From the NCBI GenBank assembly GCA_963971535.1, contig OZ020587.1:157478488-157542487 (forward strand): a DNA stretch of 64,000 bases, in the 5' to 3' direction. Below are positions 29,926 through 41,439 of the stretch, piece by piece (position 1 is the first letter of the stretch; each line of letters begins with the position of its first letter). Both the position numbers and the translations under genes were made by a program. This DNA comes from Notolepis coatsorum (lineage: Eukaryota; Chordata; Actinopteri; Aulopiformes; Paralepididae). A model generated the notes under the pieces. The model was not told where the DNA came from. It did not search any database and was given only the letters and a program-made list of their open reading frames with translations.

Positions 29926-32100
29926 TATATTGCTCATATCTGAGTCCTGGTTGAAGAAATCTGATTCTGACTCCACAATAAATCTACATGATTTTAATAT
30001 TGACTGGTTGAGTGTAACACTGAAATTGATGTTCAGTCCCCTGGACTCCTTTGTAAATACATTTAATTTACTAGTTGACAAACATACTCCTTCTAAAAAA
30101 AAATCTGCATTAAAGATAGAGTAATATCCTGGTTTTAAATGGAGGGGCAAGACAGTTAATACACACATACGACGTGGAAGGAGCTGCAACAACATCACCC
30201 TGAGGATTGGCTGAAATGACTATTATGGCTGCCTTACAAGGAAAACAGAGCGGATCCCATAACCTTGTGACTTATGGCCTTATAGCAAGGATCAACATAG
30301 TTCATAACCATATTGTTTTGACTGGCTAATGTGTGCTTCTCTTAAAGATAAACGCACACATTACGTCGATATATGATGATGGCTGTGGTCGCGCTTGAAA
30401 TTGAGAAAACACACATGATCACTAAGGGGAAAACACAGGCCCTAGTCTGAGGCGAGCTGTTGCCCTCCTGCATGTCATGAGTGACAAAAGTATGATGGAT
30501 GTAAGAAATGAGAAATAAAACAGGTGACCTTTGTAACCCGCACAGTCAGTGTGGCTGAGTACCCCATCCCACTAAGACTACAAGTCACGTTATCGCTGAA
30601 CAGATTACTTATATTTTGAACCTCTCCATCTTATCAGGTAGATTTCCTCTAGTTTGGAAATCTGCACGGGTGATTCCTTTACATAAGGGAGGTGATAGGG
30701 ATAACTTAGATAATTATCGTCCTATCCCCAGGCTACCTTGCTTAGCTAAATTCCTGGAAACACTAGTAAGTAAACAACTCTCTCAAAAATCTGGTTTTAG
30801 AGCCAAACTTAGTACAACATCTGCCATCACTTTGGTTACAAATTACATTATTTCAGCATTAGATAAGAAGAAACATTGTGCTGCCCTCTTTGTTGACTTA
30901 TCAAAAGCATTTGACACCGTTGATCACTATTTACTTCTAAAGAAACTATCTAACATTGGGTTGGATTATAATGCCTGTCTCTATCTGTACATACATCTGA
31001 CCCACACCATTCAGTCAGGTTGTTGATACCTCCATTTTAACACGCTTATTTTCTTTTGACAGACAAAAATAAAACAAAACAAAAATAGTTGTTGACTTGT
31101 ATAAGGGCCAACTTGTCTTAACAAAAATAATAAAACTATAAAGCCCTTGAGGAGGCTGTTACCGGCTAAAATCTATAGTTGACGCGTCTGTGGCTACTGT
31201 TGTATACCGTCTGGTGAAAGGAATGAATGTCCACAAGGTCCGTTCCACTAATACCCCAAATGGGTTTATTTACCACATAATTATGCACCAATTGCATGTG
31301 ATACAAAGCAAATGCCAACGATACCTTCAAAAGAACAAACAAACACTATACACTACAAACAAAACGATAACCTGGTTGTATGTTGTCTGGGCGCACGTCC
31401 TCTGTGGGTGCACTGACAGTGTGCACCTCCTTTGTGTGCACATCCTCTGTGTGCCCTTCACCATGGCTAGTTTGGCTACTTGTAATTGCCATATTTTGTC
31501 TCGCTCATAATCCAATGGCTAAACAAAACAAAACAAAAAATAAATAAATAAATCCAGGAAAACAGAAACAACCAAAAAACTGTTTATTTCAGAGGACTCT
31601 TATGTTTTTCATTTCTGTTGAGGGGACTTTATTTTAGGCAGCTGGCTGATGTCATAAATGACAGCAAAAAGTATTGAAGGATTAAGACATCTAGCCTATA
31701 CATGGATTAAAGAAGGCAGCGCCGTGTTCCTGTTTCAGAAGAAATGTGAGTAAGAGAGCATGTCTTCACTATACAAAGAGAAAAGCATCACCGGTTGTTT
31801 TACCAGCTCGGTGCGGCAACTTCTGGGAACTCTTGGCCTTAATGCAAACTAGCTCTCCATTGGTCTGACGTGTCTAGGGAATGCCATGCCAAAAACCTTT
31901 GACCCGTGTAAATGCAAAACACAGTACATATTATGTTAGGTAAGGGCTTTAAAAAGGACTCTCGTTTATCGTGCCATCAATCATTGGAATAACTGCCCAC
32001 TGAACATAAGTAAATTGGATAGTAAAGTGTGTCTTTCAAATACCACCTGAGAATGCACTACTTAAATATGTGTGCACAATATTCTGATATTGATAATGAT
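29926..32100 (+). pseudogene. Decayed LINE (endonuclease and RT remnants)
   Basis: Three islands read in order on the plus strand. At 29930-30120 an endonuclease-like ISESWLKK and a following FNLLVDKHTPSKKK segment. At 30616-31020 an RT segment with VWKSARVIPLHKGGDRDN, NYRPIPRLPCLAKFLE, SGFRAKLSTTSA and ALFVDLSKAFDTVDH. At 31950-32040 a C-terminal LVYRAINHWNN-like piece. The RT island misses a block between KQLS and SGFR, and the islands are separated by unrelated DNA (30125-30610). It is a non-LTR retrotransposon of CR1/L2/Jockey type, long dead, carried inside the younger LTR element in the opposite orientation. Confidence 0.8.
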
Positions 32101-34340
32101 GTCTACAATGTTTACCATTTTTAGATTATCATTGTGATTGTCATAATCTCACGTTGTTATGTTTATAAACCAAATATACATCGAAATAAACTCTCTTTCC
32201 CCCCCCCCTATGATTCTAACAACCCCAGAATCATAAATCATATTTGGTTTCTTAATAGGCCCCCTCCTCTTGCTCCCATCAGCTGTCTCAATGACCACTG
32301 TATAGCAAACGGACCTTCTATCCATGATTGAATGAGTTTGAGCAAAATGAAACTGGACACATGCCCTCTGTCTGGCTCCCTGTCATTCTCGAAGACACTA
32401 TGACGTCACACGACCGCCGCCATCTTGGTATTGGGGAAACAAAAACGGATTTCTACCACCAAATGTATGCGTCGAGCTCCGTCTTTATTACCTATTTTAT
32501 CACATTCCTGTTAATTTCATAACCCTTTCATATAATTTGTTTTGAAAATATTGAGGCCAACATGGCATATCACTATTTCGAAAGCCCTACTGGTGATTCT
32601 AAGTGCATGTCCCCCCCCCAAGCTGACAGAAAGTTAAAAAGACAGGAAGTTGACTTCGAGAATGACACAGCAGCTTATACCCTCACTTGGTCTGCTCCCC
32701 CCATGAACTTTCCATAACGTGTCTCGATAAATCCATTTGATTAGATCCAGCACTGAATGCATTTAGTGATTATCACGACAGCCGCTTTGTATTTCCTTGT
32801 AAACGATAACGAACCAGAGCCGCGAGCCAGCTCTGTAACGGAGATAGGACCCCGGAGTGACGTCACACAAATGCGACTGCTCAGTGGAAATGCGTTGGAA
32901 AACCTGTTGGTAAAAGCAATGACGCCTGCCGCGGACGTTAAGTTGGTAAAGTTCCTATAATAACTTTACGAAACGTGTGAAGACATTTTGATCGTTTTCA
33001 TTTTTAGTTCATGTTATTAGATTAGGCAATTATTGTATACACAATCATGAAGCCCTAGACAGACTATTTGTTTAGTTAAATAGTTGTCATTCTATATTCT
33101 TAAAGAAACATTCCCATCAGGCCTCTCGCGGAACCCCTGGCAGATCTCCACTGTACTAGAGTACTCGTGGAGGACAACGCCGTGTTTTTAGACTTTTATT
33201 TTGCGCGAACCACTCGTCTCGTCCGGTTCTGTGTTTTTGAACCAATCATACGCTAATGATAAAACAAATGTTGCCATTGTTGGTAAACAACTAACTTTAG
33301 GTTCGATTTAACGTTAGCTCCTAACGTTAGATGCAACTACTACAGGCAATCAACGATGAAAACACCAAGGAAGCGGCACCCCGTATATCCCAGAACAGTA
33401 GCCCTGTGGTGTGTAGGCAATCTACCCGTTATAATAAATTGATTCATGTTTAACTTGTCCCCGTGTCAGTCCTTTGATCAGTGCCCACCCGTTTATTGTA
33501 AACAATGATTAGCAGCCCAATTTCTCCGGCAGTAGCAAGTACAACAACATACGTTACACTACCCATAACGCTACTCGGTTAAAAGTGAACACCACTATTG
33601 AGAAATGTAGTTAAACTATACGTGGCTGGCGTTGCTTTAGGCAAGCTCAATATCATTGCATTCATTTCAAACCTTGCGGCAATTAATCGATTTATTTATT
33701 GTATGATAGCGCACATAAGTCCTTTTAGACCCAGTGTAATCTCTCTATAAACTCTCACTATAGACCGCTCTCTATAGACTCACTATGTTTGCCACATGTA
33801 TTCCCACTGTAGGCCTACTGTATTTGTGCTGTATAACGACAACACATTCGACACTTAAGTATGGATAAGTTCTATGTATTGATCACAGACACAAGTGTCA
33901 ATCTATGTAAATATTGATGAGTATTTTGGTGGCTGGTACAATGTGATGATGAGCAAAAAAAAACAGTCCAGCTCTACTGTCAATAACAAGATACTAACTG
34001 ACGTAAATTCACCCATGGCAATGTCAACACATACAAACGATGCAGATAAAATAGCGAATTGTTTATCCCCTATCACAGCGTGCGTGCATGTAAACATGTG
34101 TGTGTGTGTGCCTACACAGACAGAGGAAAAGATTTCTATGTAATATAACAGTGCAGCGGTCAGCGTGCACCTGCCTGTGCTACAGTATGCACTTGTTTCC
34201 ATTCTATGCTGCATTTAATAAAAATAATTACCTATATTTGTGCCTTTATGGCTGCTCTTTTTATGTTGATTCAAAGCAGGGTATATATTGAAATGTATTT
34301 AAATCGCAGTCTCAAAGGTATACCTAACCCTTATATAAGA
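32101..34340. other. Non-coding interior of LTR element
   Basis: No recognised gene. A sequence near 33810-33845 (CTGTATTTGTGCTGTATAACG) resembles a LINE 3' end like that at 41370-41400. The remainder is unassigned. Confidence 0.45.
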
Positions 34341-34344
34341 AAGG

Positions 34345-34470
34345 TTGAGATCCAAGGCAGCTCTACAGTTTTTTAAAAAACCTTTAATAAGTGGCTTACA
34401 TTATTTAGAAAAATCTTTTAAAAGTCCAACATGTTTCGGCCTACATGGCCTTCTTCAGGGTTCACCTAAC
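34345..34470 (-). repeat. Repeat with hammerhead-like core, reverse
   Basis: Read in reverse: CTGAAGAAGGCC, then ATGTAGGCCGAAACATG, then an AT-rich run and AGAGCTGCCTTGGATCTC. CUGANGA plus a GGCC/GGCC stem plus GAAAC is the layout of a hammerhead ribozyme core, known from Penelope-like elements. The base next to the core in stem II is not ideally paired, so activity is uncertain. Confidence 0.45.
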
Positions 34471-35960
34471 CCTATACACTTTATGATCACTTTGGAGCTA
34501 CTAATACAAATTGGAGATGGTTATAGGACAGAGACTTGTATGGTTCCAATGAGCCAAACCCTTTACATACTGTGCGTGCATGTGAGTGTGCGCTATACAT
34601 TGCCTGCCATTATCCTGTCCCGAGCCTCAGGTCGATGTCTCCCCGCCGTGCGTCCAGCCAATGCGCTGAGGGCCCGTCCCGTCCTGCACCTCCGCACGCT
34701 CTTCAGCGTACACCCTCATCCAGCCTCATGTGTGGCCGCTGCAGCGGGAGGCCTCTCTCCTCGCACCGGAGTTGATGGTCGCCGGCGAGACCAGCGGATA
34801 GGAGACGGGACGGCCGGTGACGCACACGGAAAAACACCGAGCCCAAAATCCCAATAGGAGAAGAGAAAAAACACAAAGTGTTAGCATCCTCCCCATATCT
34901 AATCCTACAGACTGCTCCCTGCCTTTCAACTAAATTGTCCACATTCTCCATTTTCTAGGTAAACACAAAACAAACAAAAACAAATAGTTTCCTCTAAATC
35001 ACTTGGGGAAAAAAAGCTCTATAGCAGCGTACACGTATTTCAACTAGAATTGTAAATATCCAATGAAACACACACGCCCCTATCTTAGTTTCATCTAGAA
35101 ACAACTGCAGTTTGACCAGATAAGATGTTTAGAAACTAAGTCACACAAGAAAAACAACTGTCCTCTGCTTATGGCATTCCCCCACTCACGGTCAACTTCC
35201 CGCCTGTCTGTGAAAGAAAAAACAACCAATACAAAATAGAATCAGTGCTAAAAGATCTTAAATCCACGCCTAACTATCGGGACCCTTGCATGACTATTTC
35301 CAACATACTCCTAGTACACTTTGCCCATGCCTGTTATTTCGGGTACAAATGTAATTCTCGCCTTTACTTTCGGAACGTACCTTTAAACCCCAAGTGTTTC
35401 AGAGGAAACCCAGAGGGTAACACACAAAAAAGAAAAACAATACCAAGTTTTAGTGTTTGTCCCCACCGGGCCCTGTTTCTTGTACGTGGTTCAACTAAGT
35501 CGATCAAGATGTCATTATCCAGCTTCAGTTAACCCGATGTTTGAAGCTGGGATTTTCCTGTTCCACGAAGGTGGATTCAGTCTCGTTAACTCAAGCCAGA
35601 CTTGCGACTCAGGCTAAATGCGCGCGGCCGCTTTAGGTGAAAAGCCAGCACGTATCGATGGCAGAGATCCTGATTCTCTAACGGCATTGATTGATTAATT
35701 GATTTAAGACTTTATTGACAGATTGCAATACGGCTCAATCGCCTCGCCGACAAGTTAAATGCGTTATCTATAGGCTAATTTTAAGTCCCTCATTACCTCA
35801 ATCAATCAGATTATATTTCTTTAAACTTGCCTGCTGGATTGAATAATCAAATGAGATCTTGCTAGCGAAAATAATTAGTTAACTGTTATACAGAATTACG
35901 ATACGGCTCTCTTACCCATTGATGGATGTATAGTCAATCTTTAACTTATCTCCAATGTGG
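34471..35960. other. Non-coding interior of LTR element
   Basis: No recognised gene. A GC-rich patch lies at 34615-34860. At 35695-35745 a short LINE-tail-like piece (TTGACAGATTGCAATACGGC) is visible in reverse. Confidence 0.45.
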
Positions 35961-35961
35961 T

Positions 35962-36030
35962 CTAACGGGTTGTTCTTTTGACTTTCACACAGACGACCGG
36001 GGTTCGAGACCCTAGTCGTCTCCTTCTTTT
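35962..36030 (+). repeat. tRNA-like segment
   Basis: TGTGGTCTAACGGG resembles an A box, and GGGGTTCGAGACCC is a perfect B box with a T-arm stem, spaced like a tRNA. The acceptor stem is not convincing, so this is probably a SINE head or a tRNA pseudogene. Confidence 0.5.
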
Positions 36031-36182
36031 TGCAATATAGGAATAATTCAATTTGGTGGACGTTGAGAGCTATATAAAGAATGACATCCTCAATGTATGT
36101 AGATTTATAATATTTTAACTTAAAACCAGGCTACTTTGGCGTATAATCATTAATATTATATTCAAAAAAATCATATTGGAAA

Positions 36183-36252
36183 CACCGGGTTTTGAACCCC
36201 GGTCGCTGGGTTGGCAGGCTTGAGCACTACCGCTGCACCACTGTGCCAGATG
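36183..36252 (-). repeat. tRNA-like segment, reverse
   Basis: In reverse: TGGCACAGTGGTGCAGCGG, then CAAGCCTGCCAACCC, then CGGGGTTCAAAACCCGG. The A and B box positions suit a tRNA or SINE head. It is the second such piece within 300 bp. Confidence 0.5.
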
Positions 36253-36914
36253 GGATAAATTCATTGTTTATACATTAATGAACGAGAGACCCGTGTTTAG
36301 AATATCCTTTGTTTTGAATGAAGTTTATCTCTTTATCCTCATTCATTAATGTGACGTCAACGGCTCATTCAATTTCTCAAATCCGTCAAACAGCGCATCT
36401 CATCAGACATCTTAATCCCAGTTACAATTAAAATAACCACATAATGTGTACATCGCACGAGCGAGCGCCACCGTCGCCACGGTATATATAACGTGCATTA
36501 TTTAGGACAAAGTGAATTTAGTATCAGCATTTTGGGTCTATTTTACATTTCAAAAGCCCCCTCTGGAAGAATGGAGCACAAAAACGTAATTCAGAATGGT
36601 ATAATGCAGATCGTAGACTGTGGGAATAGTTTCAGGAAACGGGCTGTCACTTCTTTGCGGGGGCGTGGCGATGGGTCAGGCTAACTTGAACTTAAACTCT
36701 GCTTTCGACCAGGCTCAAACTTTTGGATCTGTTGTCATGGTGATTTGGAAAATCCACGTACAGGGAACCGGAAAGTCCGGCTAACTCAGTTATCCAGTTA
36801 AAGTTATCCGGCTAACTCAGTTATCCAGGTACAAGAAACAGGGCCCCTGGACCCAGAGACTCAAAAATAACTTCAACACCCCACTTGCATAATTACTTTA
36901 TAGATAAAAACAAA

Positions 36915-37001
36915 AACCGCTTTTAAACAGAATGGCTACTTTATAGATAACCGCTTTTAAACAGAATGGCTACTTTATAGATAACCGCTTTTAAACAGAA
37001 T
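36915..37001 (+). repeat. 33-bp tandem repeat
   Basis: Three copies of a unit containing CCGCTTTTAAACAGAATGGC and TACTTTATAGATAA, close to the 5' LTR of the minus-strand element. Confidence 0.9.
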
Positions 37002-37242
37002 GCCCAGCTCACCGAATATCTCCCCCACGCGTTCCCATGGATCCTAGCCATAGTTGGCAGCCAAACGGACGCCAGCAGGTGGTTTCTCACTCCCTTCCCA
37101 TGTGCGGAGGAGTATTGAGATGAGAAAGCGCTTTCCCTGAAACCCAAGATTTCAACCTGCCCGCATAGCGCCTCGGCTCGCGGCCAACTCGACCCCCATC
37201 GCTTTAAAATATATATTATCCTAATTAAAAAAAATATATCCC

Positions 37243-37262
37243 ATAATTCTTCTCGTCGCCAA
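37243..37262 (-). other. Candidate primer-binding site
   Basis: Read in reverse, TTGGCGACGAGAAGAAT begins one base after the end of the 5' LTR (...CCCATTACA). A TGG start at this point is the normal PBS position; TGGCGAC resembles binding sites for tRNA-Arg. Confidence 0.55.
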
Positions 37263-37263
37263 C

Positions 37264-37769
37264 TGTAATGGGAATTATTAAAGGACAAACGATGAGCCGT
37301 TTACATTAATCATTCTGAGTCATTATTTATAATAATAAGAAGGTTTATTCAATAAAGAAAGTTCATGACAGCGTGGCCACGCTGCCAGACCAGTCACCCT
37401 TCCAGAGGCAGACATGTTAACCCACTAGCGTCTGACAGGGGACTGACCCAGAGGCTTGGTCAGACATACAATTGAATACATGAAATGACGTAGAAGAAAA
37501 CAAAATGGCTGGTTAGAGAAATTAATAATACGACTATGTTATGGCTAAGCCTGGAAGGAAAACAGCTCCATCTTACAGTTCCCATGACCTTGGGTTATGG
37601 CTCTATGGCTGGGAGAAACAGCAACTTCGTTATGACTGAGAGAATATCAGAGTAATCTTAAAGAGACATACACACATTAACCAGTAAATCTGGTCGGACT
37701 GAAACTCAAGCTGTATGACATGATAAAATAACAGAGACTCATAATGACATGATAATATATTCCACGACA
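37264..37769 (-). repeat. 5' LTR of the minus-strand LTR element
   Basis: Direct repeat of 27406-27911 at the same length, 506 bp. The only difference I see is CCACGACA here against CCATGACA in the other copy. It is followed by the AGCT duplication and the rest of the split LINE tail. Confidence 0.95.
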
Positions 37770-38004
37770 AGCTGTACTGTACTGTACCCATTCTGCAATC
37801 TGTTAATAAAATGTTCAATCAATCAATCAATCTCCCCGTACTGTGAACCTGATGTAAACAAGAAAATTTTTCTGTTTGATATCTCAATGTTTTGTAATAA
37901 AAAAAATTATTCTGATTGGACAAGAGATAACAATTATTTGCATCTTTATTGTAACAAATGTATGAACAGTCAGCAATAGATGTCAAATGATTTACAGTAA
38001 TATC

Positions 38005-38530
38005 AAGTTTCACTACCACACTACAGACGGTTAACCCTTTCACTACCACACTACAGACGGTTAAACCTTTCACTACCACACTACAGAAGGTTAACCCTTT
38101 CACTACCACACTATAGACAGTCAACCTTTCACTACCACACTACAGACGGTTAACCCTTTAACTACCACACTACAGAAGGTTAACCTTTCACTACCACACT
38201 ACAGAAGGCTAACTTTTCACTACCACACTACAGAAGGTTAACCTTTCACTACCACACTACAGAAGGTTAACCTTTCACTACCACACTACAGAAGGTTAAC
38301 CTTTCACTACCACACTACAGACGGTTAACCTTTCACTACCACACTACAGACGGTTAACCTTTCACTACCACACTACAGAAGGTTAACCTTTCACTACCAC
38401 ACTACAGAAGGTTAACCCTTTCACTACCACACTACAGAAGGTTAACCTTTCACTACCACACTACAGAAGGTTAACCTTTCACTACCACACTACAGAAGGT
38501 TAACCTTTCACTACCACACTACAGAAGGTT
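38005..38530 (+). repeat. 29-bp minisatellite, about 18 units
   Basis: The unit is roughly CTACCACACTACAGAAGG followed by TTAACCTTTCA, with small variants (GAAGG/GACGG, extra C). Single copies of the same motif appear near 44195, 44690 and 44760. It ends at a short (TTGA)n, hinting at a LINE tail at its edge. Confidence 0.95.
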
Positions 38531-38679
38531 GATTGATTGATTGATTACTTTACAGCAACTTGCAATGGGCCTGGTCTACAAGATACACTATACGACTAAG
38601 GTACCCATGTACATGTAAAAATACTTTCATGCATAATAATCATCTGTTCTGTGCACAACCGAGGGAACATGTAAGCTTT

Positions 38680-39185
38680 TAATTTTTTTTATCTGTCACC
38701 ATAGTACAGTGGTACCATTGCCGTTTCGCAAACACTAACACTTTGCAAAAAGCTGGTTCGAATCTCGTTTTTTCCCCTTTTATATATAATTCATTTATAA
38801 AATGAAATGGTGTTCTTCCAACGTGTTTTGGCTAAATACATTATTGTACATGTACTGTATGTCGTTTTATTAATGTATTCCTCCCATGCTGTCCATCTGC
38901 GGACCACAAATGACATCACAAATCAGACAAAAGTATCGTTTTATTTTTCAAACATATTCAAATTATACATCATAACCATGTCACAACAGCAGTTATAATG
39001 TGTATATTATCATCAATACGTTAGTTTACCAATAGGTTAAAGTGTTATTAGATAGATAGTTATTCCTTTTTCCAGATATTCTCTCCGGAAAAAACGAGAT
39101 TCGAACCAGCTTTTTGCAAAGTGTTAGTGTTTGCAAAACAGGAATGGTACCACTGTACCATGGTGACAGATACAAAAAAAAAAAG
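38680..39185. repeat. Inverted repeat pair with tRNA-like arms
   Basis: Left arm 38680-38775 and right arm 39085-39182 are reverse complements of about 95 bp (CTGTCACCATAGTACAGTGG, CAAACACTAACACTTTGC, CTGGTTCGAATCTCG). The B-box-like GGTTCGAATCT and the preceding half-A box make each arm tRNA-like. The 310-bp spacer is AT-rich and non-coding. Confidence 0.8.
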
Positions 39186-39214
39186 CTTTCGTCTTGTTTA
39201 CATCAGGGTGTAAT

Positions 39215-39535
39215 GAAAATATACACATTGACTGCTAATTCGACAGGTCTTAACGGTTTAATTATTTTATTCAGCAACATTGCGTACACAAACTTATTGT
39301 TACCAAGAAGCATTACACTAACGCTTTCTTCTGATGAAATGAATGGACAAGAGAGTCGTACGTCGGCCGTCTAATGAAGTTAGATTTGACACGTTTTAAT
39401 ATATACACTTTGACTGCTGAATTGACACGTTTAACTTATTCATTCTTTAATTCAGCAACATTCATGTTTTAATATACACTTTGACTGCTGAATTGACACG
39501 TTTAACTTATTCATTCTTTAATTCAGCAACATTCA
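39215..39535 (+). repeat. Tandem ~72-bp repeat, three copies
   Basis: Two close copies (about 39395-39465 and 39466-39535) of a unit containing CACTTTGACTGCTGAATTG and CTTTAATTCAGCAACATTC, plus a diverged third copy from 39225. No coding role seen. Confidence 0.75.
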
Positions 39536-39914
39536 TTCATGCAGTCTGTAGACATAGGATGTTGTAGCATCCTATGAATGAAGTCACCAGCTGTAATCGA
39601 ACTGAATGTAACTCGAGCTTTGTCAGGCGCGGAGCTCCTCCAATGAATGAACCAAAAGCCGGCGCGTCGGGCCGTTGTCACCAGCTGTATGAGAGCGCCC
39701 CCGCTGGTCATTGTTACCGTTAACGATGGCCAAACGGTCCCCAAACAGTGGTTCCAGGACTTTTCCCGGCTTCATCTGTAACAAGTTTCTCCCAGAGGAT
39801 CCTGAAGATGATGATGAGTAGGCCTAAAGACCACAATAAGTGGGTCATTTATTTTGTGTTCAACACCAAAGCCAGCTTTCTAGGTTGAATATAATAACCA
39901 ATTTTAATTTTAGC

Positions 39915-40577
39915 CAAAATAAGCTACAGGCAGCCATTTTGATGATGCAAATGATGCATTCCTAGCAGATATATTTAGCTAGATATTTTGCTCATTATTA
40001 ATGTATAGAGGTGCCAGAATCAGTTTATAAATCCTTTAGAAATGTTTTCCCATTTGAGATACAGGCATTCTAAGCTCCCAGTCGTCATTTTGGACACCAT
40101 TTTGAAAATTAAGCCTCTTCGGAAGGTGTATTTCCCTAAAACTTTAGTATGTTCCTAAGTATGTCTAGGGGTACTTGGGGTACCAGAATCAAATGACAAA
40201 ATCATTTATATAATTTTTATATTGACATATATATAGCCATTTTAAGCTTGGCCAGCCGCAATTTTGGACGCCATCTTGAAAATGAAGCCTTTCTGGAAGG
40301 TGTATTTTCCTAGATTTTTAGTATGTTAGTGAGCATGCCCAGAGGTACCAGAATCAGTTGAGAAATCCTTTGCACCATTTTCTTAATTTGAGATATAGCC
40401 ATTTTAATCGCACCGGCGCCATCTGGGACGCCATCTTGGAAATGACGGCTTTCGGAGGGGTCGATTTTGGTCGACTTTTAGTATGTTATTTAGCACGCCC
40501 AATACTACCAGAATCCATTGAAAAACCTTTTGTATCAATTTTTTTGGGGTTAAACCATATATTGACTCGCCTAGCTC
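39915..40577 (-). repeat. Right inverted repeat of PIN/CXC element
   Basis: In reverse this starts AGGCGAGTCAATATATGG and repeats the left arm at roughly 85-90% identity by eye, with the same order of unit variants and the same CAAGATGGCGTCCCAGATGG block. It holds one more inner unit than the left arm. Just outside, AGCT occurs next to the terminus on both sides, a possible short target duplication, though not a clean one. Confidence 0.75.
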
Positions 40578-40589
40578 TTGAGACAAGGA

Positions 40590-41405
40590 CTGCCAGTAGG
40601 ACTGACTCCACTGCCTACACCCTCCTAGGCTCTGTTACCCATACTGTACGACTCTGACTCCACTGCCTATACCTACCTACTTGCTTTCATTGTCTACAAC
40701 TGCCCTACACTGTAATCATAATAATCATAATAATCATAACTACCCACCTCATACTATAGTCTACCCATATAACTCTGTATGATAGCAGGTACAATAGTGC
40801 TGTATACACCATATATATACATTTATATTGTTACATTTACCCATATATACATATATGTCTGAATATACTTGCATATAATCCTATATATACCCACTTATAC
40901 ACCTGCATATAACCCATATAACACTGTATGATAGCATGTACAATAATGCTGTATATACCGTATATATACAGTATATTAATTCTGTCTGTACATACCTGCA
41001 CATAACCCTTGTTACATATCTGTACATATCCCTTACCTACTCTTACTAGTTACGCTGCTGGTCTGTATGATTTACTACCATAGTGTCTTTATACCTGTAT
41101 CACTGTAATTATTAATACTATATATATATATCTGTACATATCCCTTACCTACTCTTACTAGTTACGCTGCTGGCCAGTATGACTTACTACCATAGTGTCT
41201 TTATACCTGTATCACTGTGCATATTAATACTCTACAACTCTGTACATACATCTGATTTTATTTATATATTGTATACCCAGTTTAATCACCCGTACATTGT
41301 ATATTACTACTGTACTTTACTGTTACATTTGCACTCTGGTTGGATGCCAAACTTATTTTCGCCATACTGTACTTGTGCTGTATGATGACAATACAGTGCT
41401 AAACT
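40590..41405 (+). mobile_element. LINE 3' region, forward
   Basis: Inverted counterpart of 14655-15265 and 15550-15612. It ends with GCACTCTGGTTGGATGCC and CTGTATGATGACAATACA, a typical fish LINE 3' end. Internal tandem blocks (CTTACCTACTCTTACTAG) are repeated at 41030 and 41145. Confidence 0.75.
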
Positions 41406-41439
41406 ACGTGTAGGAGGTGCAGACGAGGCCTTGTGGAAA

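Larger units (their letters stand above)
27406..37769 (-). mobile_element. Complete non-autonomous LTR retroelement, TSD AGCT
   Basis: LTRs of 506 bp at 27406-27911 and 37264-37769 look identical except for one base near the end. TG...CA termini and a 4-bp duplication (AGCT) complete the structure. A polypurine tract (read in reverse, AAGAGGAGGGAAC) abuts 27911, and a PBS-like TTGGCGACGAGAAG read in reverse abuts 37264, so the element runs on the minus strand. The 9.35-kb interior has no gag, pol or env frame that I recognise. It includes decayed LINE pieces and three tRNA-like segments. Nearly identical LTRs around decayed contents imply recent mobilisation in trans of an already non-coding element, or LTR conversion. 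Confidence 0.9.

Noticed and set aside
35962-36252. Functional tRNA genes
   Set aside because: The B boxes are good, but I cannot form proper acceptor and anticodon stems by eye, and they sit in a mobile element interior.
38005-38530. Regularly spaced repeats resembling a CRISPR array
   Set aside because: The units are contiguous with no unique spacers and the DNA is vertebrate; it is a minisatellite.
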